A stretch of 64,000 bases of DNA from Solen grandis (GCA_021229015.1 CM037788.1:42889774-42953773), one strand, 5' to 3'. Positions 35,029 to 46,007 are shown, counted from the first letter of the stretch. Notes: generated by a model not told the origin, from the sequence alone. Translations and numbers: made by a program.

Positions 35029-35190
35029 AGTTAAAATGGCTTTTTTTAAGGTTTATTTTATTGTATTACATATTTTAAAACATATTTATTTGACTTAGAA
35101 CATCTTATTAGTACAATTTTAGATTAGTTGTATTAGAATTATCTATATGTTGACAAAACATTGATTTGGCCGATTCGATTTATTGATCAG

Positions 35191-35322
35191 ACTGTGGATA
35201 ATCTCCTTCTTAGAGCGATAGTCGCAACTGTCAGACAACTTGATACGCAATGTGACTTGAACAGATGGCACAAGAACTATAGAGTTCAAAGTAACGGACA
35301 TGGAAAGTGCCATGCACATATG
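35191..35322 (+). pseudogene. CCP exon A12, heavily eroded
   Basis: The acceptor 'tattgatcag' is kept, but about 48 bases are lost from the exon and the donor is unreadable. Confidence 0.65.
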
Positions 35323-35477
35323 TCTTAATGCGCTTTGTAAAATGTGTATATTTCATTGTATAATATTTTTATGATATTCTATTGAGTTATACATATTAGT
35401 ACATATTTTTGTCGTTAAGTTCTATATGATCTTCCTTAGTTGACAACAGATTGGGTCCTGATTATTTTCTTTTGATG

Positions 35478-35572
35478 ACGTGAGGATACTCTCATAACGA
35501 CGCCGATATCCTGGCAGCTGGTCAACTTGGTCTACTGCATGTGACTTGAACAGATACGGCCAACCAAGAAAA
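35478..35572 (+). pseudogene. CCP exon A13, eroded and truncated
   Basis: The exon stops at 'ggccaaccaagaaa' and jumps straight into intron sequence ('ctacaatattttcatg'). The 3' part of the exon and the first half of the intron are missing. Sequence quality returns to normal immediately after this junction. Confidence 0.7.
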
Positions 35573-35706
35573 TGATCTACAATATTTTCATGATGCGATT
35601 AAAGGTTTGCTAGGATAATTATGAATTCCTATTCCTATTCGTATGTTGGGACCAAAACATTGATTATTATGTGGTCCATACTGATTCGATTTTACATTTT
35701 GATCAG

Positions 35707-35886
35707 ACTGTGAGGATAATCTCCCTTCTATAACTGACGGCACGATAGTCCTGGCAACGCCTGGTCAGACAACCTTTGGATCTACTGCCAATGTGACTTG
35801 CAACACAGGATATACGGCCAACCAAGAAACTATAGAGTGTCAAAGTAACGGACAATGGGAAACGACTGCCACATGCACAATAAATG
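35707..35886 (+). CDS. CCP exon A14 (180 bp) with a GC donor
   Basis: Fully intact reading frame and acceptor. The donor reads G|gcaagctt, so the intron 35887-36138 is GC-AG. It lies in clean sequence, so the GC is unlikely to be one of the base-loss errors. The following intron is type b2. Confidence 0.9.
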
Positions 35887-36138
35887 GCAAGCTTTAAAAT
35901 CTGCGCATTTTTGTTAAAATGTGTTTATATTTCATTGTCATATACAGTATTTTTAAATGACATATTACTTAAGTTTGACGTTAGATGTACACCGTATCTA
36001 TATTTAATGTACAATATTTTCATGATGCGATTAATAGTTTGCTATGATTTTTATGAATTCTTATTCCTATTCCTATGTTGCGACCAAAACATTGATTATT
36101 ATGAGGTCCATCGTGATTCGATTTTACATTTTGATCAG

Positions 36139-36275
36139 ACTGTGAGGATAATCTCCCTTCTATAACTGACGGCACGATAGTCCTGGCAACGCCTGGTCAG
36201 ACAACCTTTGGATCTACTGCCAATGTGACTTGCAACACAGGATATACGGCCAACCAAGAAACTATAGAGTGTCAA

Positions 36276-36277
<2 letters not shown>
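36139..36277 (+). pseudogene. CCP exon A15, 3' part replaced by T49/C25 block
   Basis: Intact for 139 bases (to 'gagtgtcaaag'), then runs into a pure T run and a pure C run. The last ~41 bases and the donor are absent. Confidence 0.85.
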
Positions 36278-36326
<49 letters not shown>

Positions 36327-36351
36327 CCCCCCCCCCCCCCCCCCCCCCCCC
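36278..36351. other. Homopolymer block T49 + C25 (probable assembly artefact)
   Basis: 49 T followed by 25 C replaces about 166 bp of expected exon and intron. Flanks on both sides match the array exactly. Confidence 0.9.
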
Positions 36352-36477
36352 AATATTTTCATGATGCGATTAAAGGTTTGCTAGGATAATTATGAATTCC
36401 TATTCCTATTCGTATGTTGGGACCAAAACATTGATTATTATGTGGTCCATACTGATTCGATTTTACATTTTGATCAG

Positions 36478-36649
36478 ACTGTGAGGATAATCTCCCTTCT
36501 ATAACTGACGGCACGATAGTCCTGGCAACGCCTGGTCAGACAACCTTTGGATCTACTGCCAATGTGACTTGCAACACAGGATATACGGCCAACCAAGAAA
36601 CTATAGAGTGTCAAAGTAACGGACAATGGGAAACGACTGCCACATGCAC
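36478..36649 (+). pseudogene. CCP exon A16, last bases replaced by C/G block
   Basis: Intact through 'gccacatgcac', then a C run and a G run. Only the last ~8 exon bases and the donor are lost. Confidence 0.85.
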
Positions 36650-36684
36650 CCCCCCCCCCCCCCCCGGGGGGGGGGGGGGGGGGG
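36649..36684. other. Homopolymer block C17 + G19 (probable assembly artefact)
   Basis: 17 C then 19 G replaces about 150 bp of array sequence. It resumes cleanly at 'cgattaatagtttgc' in a type-b2 intron. Confidence 0.9.
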
Positions 36685-36795
36685 CGATTAATAGTTTGCT
36701 ATGATTTTTATGAATTCTTATTCCTATTCCTATGTTGCGACCAAAACATTGATTATTATGAGGTCCATCGTGATTCGATTTTACATTTTGATCAG

Positions 36796-36959
36796 ACTGT
36801 GAGGATAATCTCCCTTCTATAACTGACGGCACGATAGTCCTGGCAACGCCTGGTCAGACAACTTGGATCTACTGCAATGTGACTTGCAACACAGATATAC
36901 GGCAACCAAGAAACTATAGAGTGTCAAAGTAACGGACAATGGGAAACGACTGCCACATG
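36796..36959 (+). pseudogene. CCP exon A17, truncated at its 3' end
   Basis: A few 1-bp losses ('acaacttgg', 'ggcaacc') and an abrupt switch after 'gccacatg' to late-intron sequence ('ctatcgtaagtttagacc'), so donor and early intron are deleted. Confidence 0.8.
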
Positions 36960-37036
36960 TATTTTCTATCGTAAGTTTAGACCAAAATATTGATTATTAT
37001 GAGGTCCATCGTGATTCGATTTTACATTTTGATCAG

Positions 37037-37215
37037 ACTGTGAGGATAATCTCCCTTCTATAACTGACGGCACGATAGTCCTGGCAACGCCTGGTCAGAC
37101 AACCTTTGGATCTACTGCCAATGTGACTTGCAACACAGGATATACGGCCAACCAAGAAACTATAGAGTGTCAAATAACGGACAATGGGAAACGACTGCAA
37201 CATGCACAATAAATG
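37037..37215 (+). CDS. CCP exon A18 (179 bp, one base short)
   Basis: Complete except for one missing base ('gtcaaataacgg' where others have 'gtcaaagtaacgg'), which breaks the frame near the end. GT donor intact. A sequencing error is the simplest explanation. Confidence 0.82.
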
Positions 37216-37466
37216 GTAAGCTTTAAAATCTGCGCATATTTGTTAAAATGTGTTTATATTTCATTGTCATATATAGTATTTTAAATGACGTATTACTTGA
37301 CTTTGACGTTAGATATACACGGTATCTATATATAATGTACAATATTTTCGTGATGCGATTAATGGTTTGCTATGATTTTTATGAATTCTTATTCCTAATC
37401 GTATGTTGCGACCAAAACATTGATTATTTTGAGGTCCATCGTGATTCGATTTTACATTTTGATCAG

Positions 37467-37647
37467 ACTGTGAGGATAATCTCCCTTCTATAACTGACGG
37501 CACGATAGTCCTGGCAACGCCTGGTCAGACAACCTTTGGATCTACTGCCAATGTGACTTGCAACACAGGATATACGGCCAACCAAGAAACTATAGAGTGT
37601 CAAAGTAACGGACAATGGGAAAACGACTGCCACATGCACAATAAATG
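37467..37647 (+). CDS. CCP exon A19 (181 bp, one base extra)
   Basis: One extra A ('gggaaaacgac') shifts the frame near the end. Donor 'ggaagc' has lost a base. Confidence 0.8.
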
Positions 37648-37894
37648 GAAGCTTTAAAATCTGGCATTTTTGTAAAATGTGTGTATATTCATTGTTAAAT
37701 ACAGTATTTTTAAATGACGTATTACTTCAATTTGACTTTAGAAGTACACCGTATAGATGTTTAATGTACAATATTTTCATGATGCGATTAATGGTTGCTA
37801 GGATAATTATGAATTCCTATTCCTATTCGTATGTTGCGACCAAAACATTGATTATTATGAGGTCCATCGTGATTCGATTTTACATTTTGATCAG

Positions 37895-38074
37895 ACTGTG
37901 AGGATAATCTCCCTTCTATAACTGACGGCACGATAGTCCTGGCAACGCCTGGTCAGACAACCTTTGGATCTACTGCCAATGTGACTTGCAACACAGGATA
38001 TACGGCCAACCAAGAAACTATAGAGTGTCAAAGTAACGGACAATGGGAAACGACTGCCACATGCACAATAAATG
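37895..38074 (+). CDS. CCP exon A20 (180 bp, phase 1-1)
   Basis: Intact, with canonical acceptor and GT donor, CEDNLPSI start, all four cysteines. Confidence 0.92.
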
Positions 38075-38325
38075 GTAAGCTTTAAAATCTGGCATTTTTG
38101 TTAAAATGTGTTTATATTTCATTGTCATATACAGTATTTTTAAATGACATATTACTTAAGTTTGACGTTAGATGTACACCGTATAGATGTTTAATGTACA
38201 ATATTTTCATGATGCGATTAATGGTTTGCTAGGATAATTATGAATTCTTATTCCTATTCGTAAGTTTAGACCAAAACATTGATTTTTATGAGGTCCATCG
38301 TGATTCGATTTTACATTTTGATCAG

Positions 38326-38505
38326 ACTGTGAGGATAATCTCCCTTCTATAACTGACGGCACGATAGTCCTGGCAACGCCTGGTCAGACAACCTTTGGAT
38401 CTACTGCCAATGTGACTTGCAACACAGGATATACGGCCAACCAAGAAACTATAGAGTGTCAAAGTAACGGACAATGGGAAACGACTGCCACATGCACAAT
38501 AAATG
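38326..38505 (+). CDS. CCP exon A21 (180 bp, phase 1-1)
   Basis: Intact, identical to A20 at the protein level as far as I can read. GT donor. Confidence 0.92.
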
Positions 38506-38755
38506 GTAAGCTTTAAAATCTTGCATTTTTGTTAAAATGTGTGTATATGTCATTGTTAAATACAGTATTTTTAAATGACGTATTACTTCAATTTGACGTT
38601 AGAAGTACACCGTATAGATTTTAATGTACAATATTTTCATGATGCGATTAATGGTTTGCTAGGATAATTATGAATTCTTATTCCTATTCGTATGTTGCGA
38701 CCAAAACATTGATTATTATGAGGTCCATCGTGATTCGATTTTACATTTTGATCAG

Positions 38756-38935
38756 ACTGTGAGGATAATCTCCCTTCTATAACTGACGGCACGATAGTCC
38801 TGGCAACGCCTGGTCAGACAACCTTTGGATCTACTGCCAATGTGACTTGCAACACAGGATATACGGCCAACCAAGAAACTATAGAGTGTCAAAGTAACGG
38901 ACAATGGGAAACGACTGCCACATGCACAATAAATG
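38756..38935 (+). CDS. CCP exon A22 (180 bp, phase 1-1)
   Basis: Intact, same protein as A20 and A21. GT donor. Confidence 0.92.
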
Positions 38936-39186
38936 GTAAGCTTTAAAATCTGTGCATTTTTGTTAAAATGTGTGTATATGTCATTGTTAAATACAGTATT
39001 TTTAAATGACATATTACTTAAGTTTGACGTTAGACATACACCGTATCTATATTTAATGTACAATATTTTCATGATGCGATTAATGGTTTGCTAGGATAAT
39101 TATGAATTCTTATTCCTATTCGTATGTTCGACCAAAACATTGATTATTATGAGGTCCATCGTGATTCGATTTTACATTTTGATCAG

Positions 39187-39367
39187 ACTGTGAGGATAAT
39201 CTCCCTTCTATAACTGACGGCACGATAGTCCTGGCAACGCCTGGTCAGACAACCTTTGGATCTACTGCCAATGTGACTTGCAACACAGGATATACGGCCA
39301 ACCAAGAAACTATAGAGTGTCAAAGTAAACGGACAATGGGAAACGACTGCCACATGCACAATAAATG
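39187..39367 (+). CDS. CCP exon A23, last array-A copy (181 bp)
   Basis: One extra A ('gtaaacggac') shifts the frame before GQW. The donor is G|gtatgc. The array-type intron stops within about 45 bp and unique sequence follows, so this is the right edge of the array. Confidence 0.83.
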
Positions 39368-39782
39368 GTATGCTTTGAAATCTGGCATTTTTGTTAAAAT
39401 GTGTTTTATTGTGAATTACTTATTCAAATCCGATACTTATAAGGGCATGGATCTGAATCTTATACACGGTGTAATAATGAATAACATTCTGAAAACGGAA
39501 TATATTTATATAATATTAATCGTGATCATTACCATTCACAAAACTAAACTTAAAAAGAAAAAAAAAATAATGATTTAGAATATATATCATTGTCGAAGTT
39601 GATAGTAATAAATGACGACGTAAAAAGCTAATAGGAATTTCGTAATCGAAAGACCGCATAACAAAATTAGAAAATGATACTACATTTTTATGAATTTCAT
39701 TTAAAAAACTGATGATTAAAACACAACATATTTATCAAATTGATTTCATTTACAATTACCATCATGTTAACTAACCTTCCAG

Positions 39783-39899
39783 AACTCGGCGCCCCTTGTG
39801 AAAATTACGACGAATGTTTTGACCAGAACGCGAACTGTTCTTCTCTCATTTGTGTTTGTAAATCGGGATTTTCCGAGCTTAACGGGATATGCATTGTGG
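39783..39899 (+). CDS. EGF-like domain exon 3 (phase 1-1)
   Basis: Acceptor 'aaccttccag', donor 'G|gtaagcac', 117 bp. It encodes LGAPCENYDECFDQ, then ANCSSLICVCKSGF and GICIV. Six cysteines in EGF order with the CVCKSGF core. It separates arrays A and B. Confidence 0.87.
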
Positions 39900-42800
39900 G
39901 TAAGCACTTTTTATTGACATTAACTATATAAAACATGCATATCACATTAACCATTTTATTTGAAATCGTAATCGGCAGTATCGACCATATTCGGAAATTG
40001 ACATGATGTTGGTAACTAATTCGAAATAATGTTCCTTTTTGAATTATGTTGAGGTACAAATATTAGAAATATAATATAAAAACAAATAAGACATTGTTAT
40101 ATGATGAATATCACTGGAGCTTTTGAGAAAGTATTACAAATTCCAATTTTAATTTAAATTTTCTTTTTTATTTAAATCGTTATTGGTTGTTTGCTATTAT
40201 ATACTTTGACTTATATATATCATTTGAGTCTTTTTATGTATGGTCAAGTTATAAAAAAATTATAGTTGGTGTTAAACTTGAATCAAACAAGTAATATCCT
40301 GGTAGCATGATGTTGGTACTGGTTCATCAAGGTCCTCTTTTATCAATTTTCTGCTATGAAAGATACTTTTTGCTCCTACGTTGATGTTTCACGTCAGTTG
40401 CCTTGAATTCGTGATGATCGCTAGCTGAATTGGCCCAAGGACGATCACTAAAGTACCACCAGGTTAAACAATATTGACGGTTTTTTATTTTTTTTATTTT
40501 TTTTTATACAGATTTAAAAATAAAAAATAGCCAACCATCTGTAGGATTCAATAAAAAAGGGAACAAATCTACTTATGCAATAACAGTTTAATTTGTATCC
40601 TCCCGCAAGGTTACAAAAAACCTACACCTTAAACTTAAACTTAGCTACGAGTATGATATGAATTTTATCAAAGATATTTATATGGCCTGAATCAAGGATT
40701 TTGAAACAATTTCAGTTTTATCCCGTGAATATAACACAATATTTGATAAAGGAAGATGACAATAATTTATATATTGGAGCCCCCTTCTTTTAAATTATAA
40801 TCTTTCATTTTGCAATTACGGCAAAGGATTATAAAGTGGGTATTTATGCTGGTTGAAAAAAAATTCTGTAACTTTATATCAGAGGAGATGATTTTTGAAA
40901 TTTTCTATATGAGTATATGAGGAAACTTGCCGACCACCTCTGGCTTCATATTTTAAAGGATCTTCTTTATTTAAACAGATGACCATTTGTGTAAATTAAA
41001 ATTAAATCTGACGAATGGTTCCACAGAAGAAATATTTTTAAGTCAACAAGGTGACTCTTTGTACCAAATGAAATAATATTCTGACCATCGGCTTCAGAGG
41101 AGAGATTTAATTTCAGTTTATAAAGTAAAATTCTGTTGGTTGCCACGACACTAGAGTTTTGCATGGTTCAAATTTATTTTTAAATCTTTCATGAAGGGCA
41201 ATCCAAGGATCATTTTTGCCAGATATCATACATTTCTTCCCAGTTGTTACAGAGATATCGTTTAAAGAAACTTGTTGACAACGCCTAAGACGATCATTAA
41301 TTTTCCTTTGAACCTTCAATGCTATAATGCTTGATGTAAAATAATATTTAGGAATTATAAGTGAACGTAACAAAATTATATAGGGATTATCTACCTAACC
41401 TGGGCAAAATTAACACCAGGAAGCTGACAAGGAAACCATAACAAGGCCTAGCTACTTCAGTATATAGTTCTTGATTTTGCATGCTCCCTCAGCAAACTTG
41501 CTTCTGCATAAAATAGATCTTCCAACCTCACCTGCCGAGCAGCGCCTTACATACAAAAACTCCATGTGGTTCCATATTTCATATCATCAATATAATTAAA
41601 CATTACTTGACTAACTAATAAATAATATTTAGAAATTACCTAAAAACAGACAGCCTCGAATTCCTACAATTTGTCTATGTTTCTGGTATTTTAAGACTTA
41701 AGTAGTTATAAATCTATATCTTCTTAACCAAATCGAGCACATTTAAAGGAAATGATAAAATGAGTTTTATACTATTAAATGTTCTAAAGATTCCTTAATC
41801 AGATATACCTATTAAAAATCAAGCATGTTTTTCTTATATAATATATTGTTAAAATGTTGAAAACCATGTTGAACTAATCGCAGTTGCGGTATGACGCAAT
41901 GATAAACTTACCCCAATTAGCTGTACCATTCAGAATAAGTGTTAATGTAAACACGGAAGCAACATAAAATCAATTAATTATAGATTAGGACATGCAGCTG
42001 CATTTCATACGGTAAACTGTTATTATTTAACTCTTTAAAGTATAATTATGAGACGGTTGTGCAAGTAATTCGTAGAATGGACCATTTGTAGAAAACATAA
42101 TGAGGGAAAATGAACGAGAAGGTAACTTAAGTTAACTTTACCTTTTCTTGGAATACTGTGAAATTATATACTTGAAACAAAACTGAAAGACTGCAATCCA
42201 CTCAATTCACGGCGCATGCCGATGACGTCAAAACAGAAACATTATCTTACTGACGTCTAGTTTTCTCTATGTAATCTCCTCCGAGGGAAGCACATTGCTC
42301 GTGTTGTGTTACCCATTTACTTTATACACCATGAAAGCACTTTTCACTAAGAGTCCTTTTAAAGTTCCGGATGGCTTACTGGATTGCCTATCAATTATCG
42401 AACAGCTGGCAACGTAGCTATGCTTTCATCGCAATGTCCGATGAATATGATATAAGGTCCATCGGCTGAAACCTGGTTACGCCGATTTCCATCTGAGTTA
42501 CATTTTTATGACAAGGGGCATTATCCTGGTTCTCTTCATCATCCACAATGTGTTGTGGGTGCTTTTTACTTATAGTGTGGATGATATTATCATTTTTTGT
42601 GCCTTTCGTATCCATTGCTCTTTACGTCATAACTATCCTGCATTCGATATTCGTGAAGTTTTTGCGAATTTATTATTTTTTAACTAAATATACTGATAGG
42701 CAAATATGCATGCATGCGAAATGTAACGGAAAAATCGTATGCGCCGTACATACACACATGCGTGTGGTATTTTTCTAAATTAATTTTCACAGATATGATT

Positions 42801-43392
42801 TGTTACCTAAATTCCTAATACACATTAGCGTATATGACATGTTTCATGGATGTATGACGTTGTTTTATTTGAAACGGAATGCATTCTACGATTTACTGAG
42901 ACAGACCTAGGGTTCATATCTGATTTTTCATTTTAATGCGTTTTTATCCGCCTTCAAATATGTCGTAGTGGTTTCAGATTAGAGAAACACTTTAATACCT
43001 AAAAATAATAATGATCGTGTATTGAAAACTCAAAAAGTTTAAGGGTTTAGTCTGTTCCCAATACATAAAGGCAACTTACCCCTAGCGTCTGACCAGCCAA
43101 ACCTTTCTTTGGCCAATTTGAGATGTAGAACAGAATACACTGCAAATAAATAAACTTTAATCTATTTCAAAATAATCGGCAGTGGCAAACAGCTACTTAC
43201 ATAATAAAAAAACTAACATAAAGCATCACATATTTCAATCGCCACGGAATACATTTTACTGGCATTATAAGTTGATAACAGTTTATGAAGCAACTTGACA
43301 ATCTATACTATCAACTTACGATATTCATTCATAAGATGAAACATTTTGTAACAATTTCTAGTAAGGCATAAATTTCGAATCATTTTCATCAG
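39900..43392. other. 3.5-kb intron, mostly unassigned
   Basis: AT-rich. Apart from the possible transposase relic at 42410-42620, no exon-like domain or strong repeat was found. The minus-strand open frames at 40967-41373 have no recognisable domain. Confidence 0.45.
42418..42620 (-). pseudogene. Possible Tc1/mariner-type transposase relic
   Basis: A minus-strand frame contains DDEENQDNAPCHKNVTQ, in which QDNAPCH resembles the second-aspartate block of Tc1/mariner DDE transposases. The following QPMDLISYSSD could be a decayed version of the SPDLNPIE block. No other catalytic block or inverted ends were found, so this is a weak call. Confidence 0.35.
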
Positions 43393-43569
43393 ACTGCAAT
43401 GCGAATCTTCCCGACGTGACAAATGGTGTGGCGTCACTAAACGGTGGTCAGACAACGTTTGGATCTAAAGTGGTCGTGACTTGTAATGAAGGATACACTC
43501 CTGAAACGTCAGTTATCTCTTGCAATGCCAATGGCCAGTGGTCTATCCCAAGTAATTGTACACCAGTTG
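43393..43569 (+). CDS. CCP exon B1 (177 bp, phase 1-1)
   Basis: Acceptor 'ttttcatcag', donor 'G|gtaagaat'. It encodes CNANLPDVTNGVASL, then VVVTCNEGYTPE, SVISCNANGQW and SNCTPV. Cysteines at residues 1, 30, 43 and 55, Trp at 49. It differs from its neighbours by CNAN in place of CGE/CGD. First copy of array B. Confidence 0.92.
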
Positions 43570-43995
43570 GTAAGAATTGTCTGATTATTTTTCTCTGCTA
43601 TTGCTCTGTCAACTTTTGTCGTTTGAGTTTCAAAAGTTTGCGATTCAATGTTGTAGTTTAGAAAAAACATATTTCAAATACTAACAACACATATCATCAT
43701 ATAAACTAATCTGATGCATTTTACTGGGTTCATATTAAAACCTGTGCGTAATAGATGATCCAGTCCAAAAATGAAATGTTTTAATGACCGACGATAAACA
43801 GTCACCTTTTTTGTATTTTTATGTAAATATTTGAATAAATAATAATAAACATATGTAATAGATATACTCTTATGCAACATTACAGCGTTTGTGATTTATT
43901 CTTCGTTTGTGAAATATTCAAATATAATAGGCACCGTGTTATTGTGTGGCAGTTTATACCCTACTGATACGTAACCTTTAAATTATAACCATCAG

Positions 43996-44172
43996 ACTGC
44001 GGTGAAAGTCTTCCCGAAGTAACTAATGGTGTCGCGTCACTAAATGGCGGTCAGTCAACGTTTAGATCTACAGTGGTTGTGACTTGCAATGAAGGATACA
44101 CTCCTGAAACGTCAGTTATCTCTTGCAATGCCAATGGCCAGTGGTCTATCCCAAGTAATTGTACACCAGTTG
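43996..44172 (+). CDS. CCP exon B2 (177 bp, phase 1-1)
   Basis: Intact. Begins CGESLPEVTNG and carries STFRSTVVV, the only copy with Arg there. Canonical splice sites. Confidence 0.92.
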
Positions 44173-44603
44173 GTAAGAATTGTCTTCTTTTGTTTCCTTT
44201 TCTCTGCTATTGCTCTGTCAACTTTGGTCGTTTGAGTTTCAAAAGTTTGCGATTCAGTGTTGTATTTTAGAAAAACATATTTCAAATACGAACAACATAT
44301 ATCATCATATAAACTGATCTGATGCATTTTACTGTGTCCATATTAAAACTTGTGCGTAATAGATGGCCCAGTCCAAAAATGAAATATTTTAATGACCGAC
44401 GATAAAACGGTCACCTTTTTGTATTTTTATGTAAATATTTGAATTAATAATTATAAACATATTTAAAAGACATGTTCTAATTTAACATTACAGCGTTTGT
44501 GATTTATTCTTCGTTTGTGAAATATTCAAATATAATAGGCACCGTGTTATTGTGTGGCAGTTTATACCCTACTGATACGTAACCTTTAAATTATAACCAT
44601 CAG

Positions 44604-44780
44604 ACTGCGGTGAAAGTCTTCCCGAAGTAACTAATGGTGTCGCGTCACTAAATGGCGGTCAGTCAACGTTTGGATCTAAAGTGGTTGTGACTTGTAATGA
44701 AGGATACACTCCTGAAACATCTATAATCTCTTGCAATGCCAATGGCCAGTGGTCTATCCCAAGTAATTGTACACCAGTTG
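44604..44780 (+). CDS. CCP exon B3 (177 bp, phase 1-1)
   Basis: Intact. 5' half like B2 (CGESLPEV), with STFGSKVVV. 3' half carries ETSIISC and WSIPSNC. This 3' half and the following intron reappear in B5. Confidence 0.92.
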
Positions 44781-45282
44781 GTAAGAAAAATATTAGATTT
44801 TTGCTGGGCAAAACTCAGCTGTTTTTATTCTCTTTGTTTTTATCTTTGTTTTTTTTTTTTTTTTTTTTTTTTGATCTTCTAACTTTTTTTCCAGTGTATT
44901 AAATGCTTACGTTTCAGGTTTGTAATCAGATTAACGCATGCTCAATACGATAATGCACCAAAAATGCTTCATATAAATTGATCTGGTGCGTTTTAATACG
45001 TTTGTATTACAACTTAACCGAAACATTTTTAGTCTTAAATGTAATATTATTCAGAACGACTATCAAACCGTCATCAGCGATTAATCTTTAATTATTAATC
45101 AGGTTTTTGTTCTAGTACACGATAATAAATAAATTCAAAAGTTTTGCACTTATTCGAGGGTGCAAAAGATAGTGAATCAAATGTAAAATGTTCAAATGTA
45201 GGAATCAGCTTATGCTTGATAATTGAAATGTTGTTTTGTGACAGCTTCTCTTTTAAAATAAATTCAATTTGTTTTTCATCAG

Positions 45283-45459
45283 ATTGCGGTGAAAACCTCC
45301 CAGACGTGACTAATGGTTTGGCGTCATTAAATGGCGGCCAGTCAACGTTTGGATCTACAGTGGTCGTGACTTGTAATGAAGGATACACTCCTGAAACATC
45401 AGTTATCTCTTGCAATGCCAATGGCCAGTGGTCTACCCCATCAAATTGTACACCAGTTG
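45283..45459 (+). CDS. CCP exon B4 (177 bp, phase 1-1)
   Basis: Intact, CGENLPDVTNGLASL start, WSTPSNCTPV end, canonical splice sites. Identical in protein to B6. Confidence 0.93.
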
Positions 45460-46007
45460 GTAAGAAAAAATATTAGATTTTTGCTGGGCCAAACTTAGCT
45501 GTTTTTATTCTCTTTGCTTTTATCCTTTATTGTTCACCAGTTGGCAAGAACTGTCTTTTTCTGTTTCTTTTTCTCTGGAATTTTTCTGTCAACCTTTTGT
45601 CTCCTTAGTATCAAAGGCTTACGATTGAATTTTGCATTATAGGGGAACCTATTTGAAAAACGAAATAATGCATTGGAAGATTCTTTCATGTAAATTTATC
45701 TGATGCGTTTAACAATTTGTCCGTAATAGATGGTCCAGTCCAAATATGGGTTTTTATAATGATCGACGATAAAACGGTCACTAATAAAGATTACATTTTT
45801 ATTATTCATGGTATGTTTAAATAAACGATAAAAACATATGTTATAGATATGTTCCAATTCTGTAATGCCATAATTTGTAACTCGTTTGCGTTCTTCAGTT
45901 GTCAATATTTCAAATATATGAAACACTGTGTGCCTAAAATTGATATGTAAAGTGTCAGTTTGTGGCAAATTTTATTGAGTCTTTAAACTTTAAATTATTA
46001 TCATTAG

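Larger units (their letters stand above)
30479..39367 (+). repeat. Array A: tandem ~432-bp CCP exon+intron units, ~23 copies plus one fragment
   Basis: Each intact unit is a 180-bp exon plus a 252-253-bp intron. Exons start 'AC TGT GAG GAT' after 'tttacattttgatcag' and end 'ACA ATA AAT G'. The encoded CCP module has cysteines at residues 1, 31, 44 and 56, an NVTC glycosylation sequon, and GQW. Introns fall into two types that alternate through about units A3-A17. Identity between units extends through the introns, so the copies are recent or kept alike by gene conversion. Units A4-A13 show progressive base loss, and A15-A16 carry homopolymer blocks. Both look like assembly faults. Confidence 0.95.

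Noticed and set aside
32087..35572. Array-A exons A4-A13 as true pseudogenes
   Set aside because: Loss of single bases is as frequent in introns as in exons and stops at one point, which fits assembly error better than decay. They are listed as broken copies with this caveat.
30535..37901. Plus-strand open frames such as those at 30535, 35884, 37248 and 37677
   Set aside because: They start in array introns and repeat from unit to unit. The coding exons lie in the spliced phase-1 frame instead.
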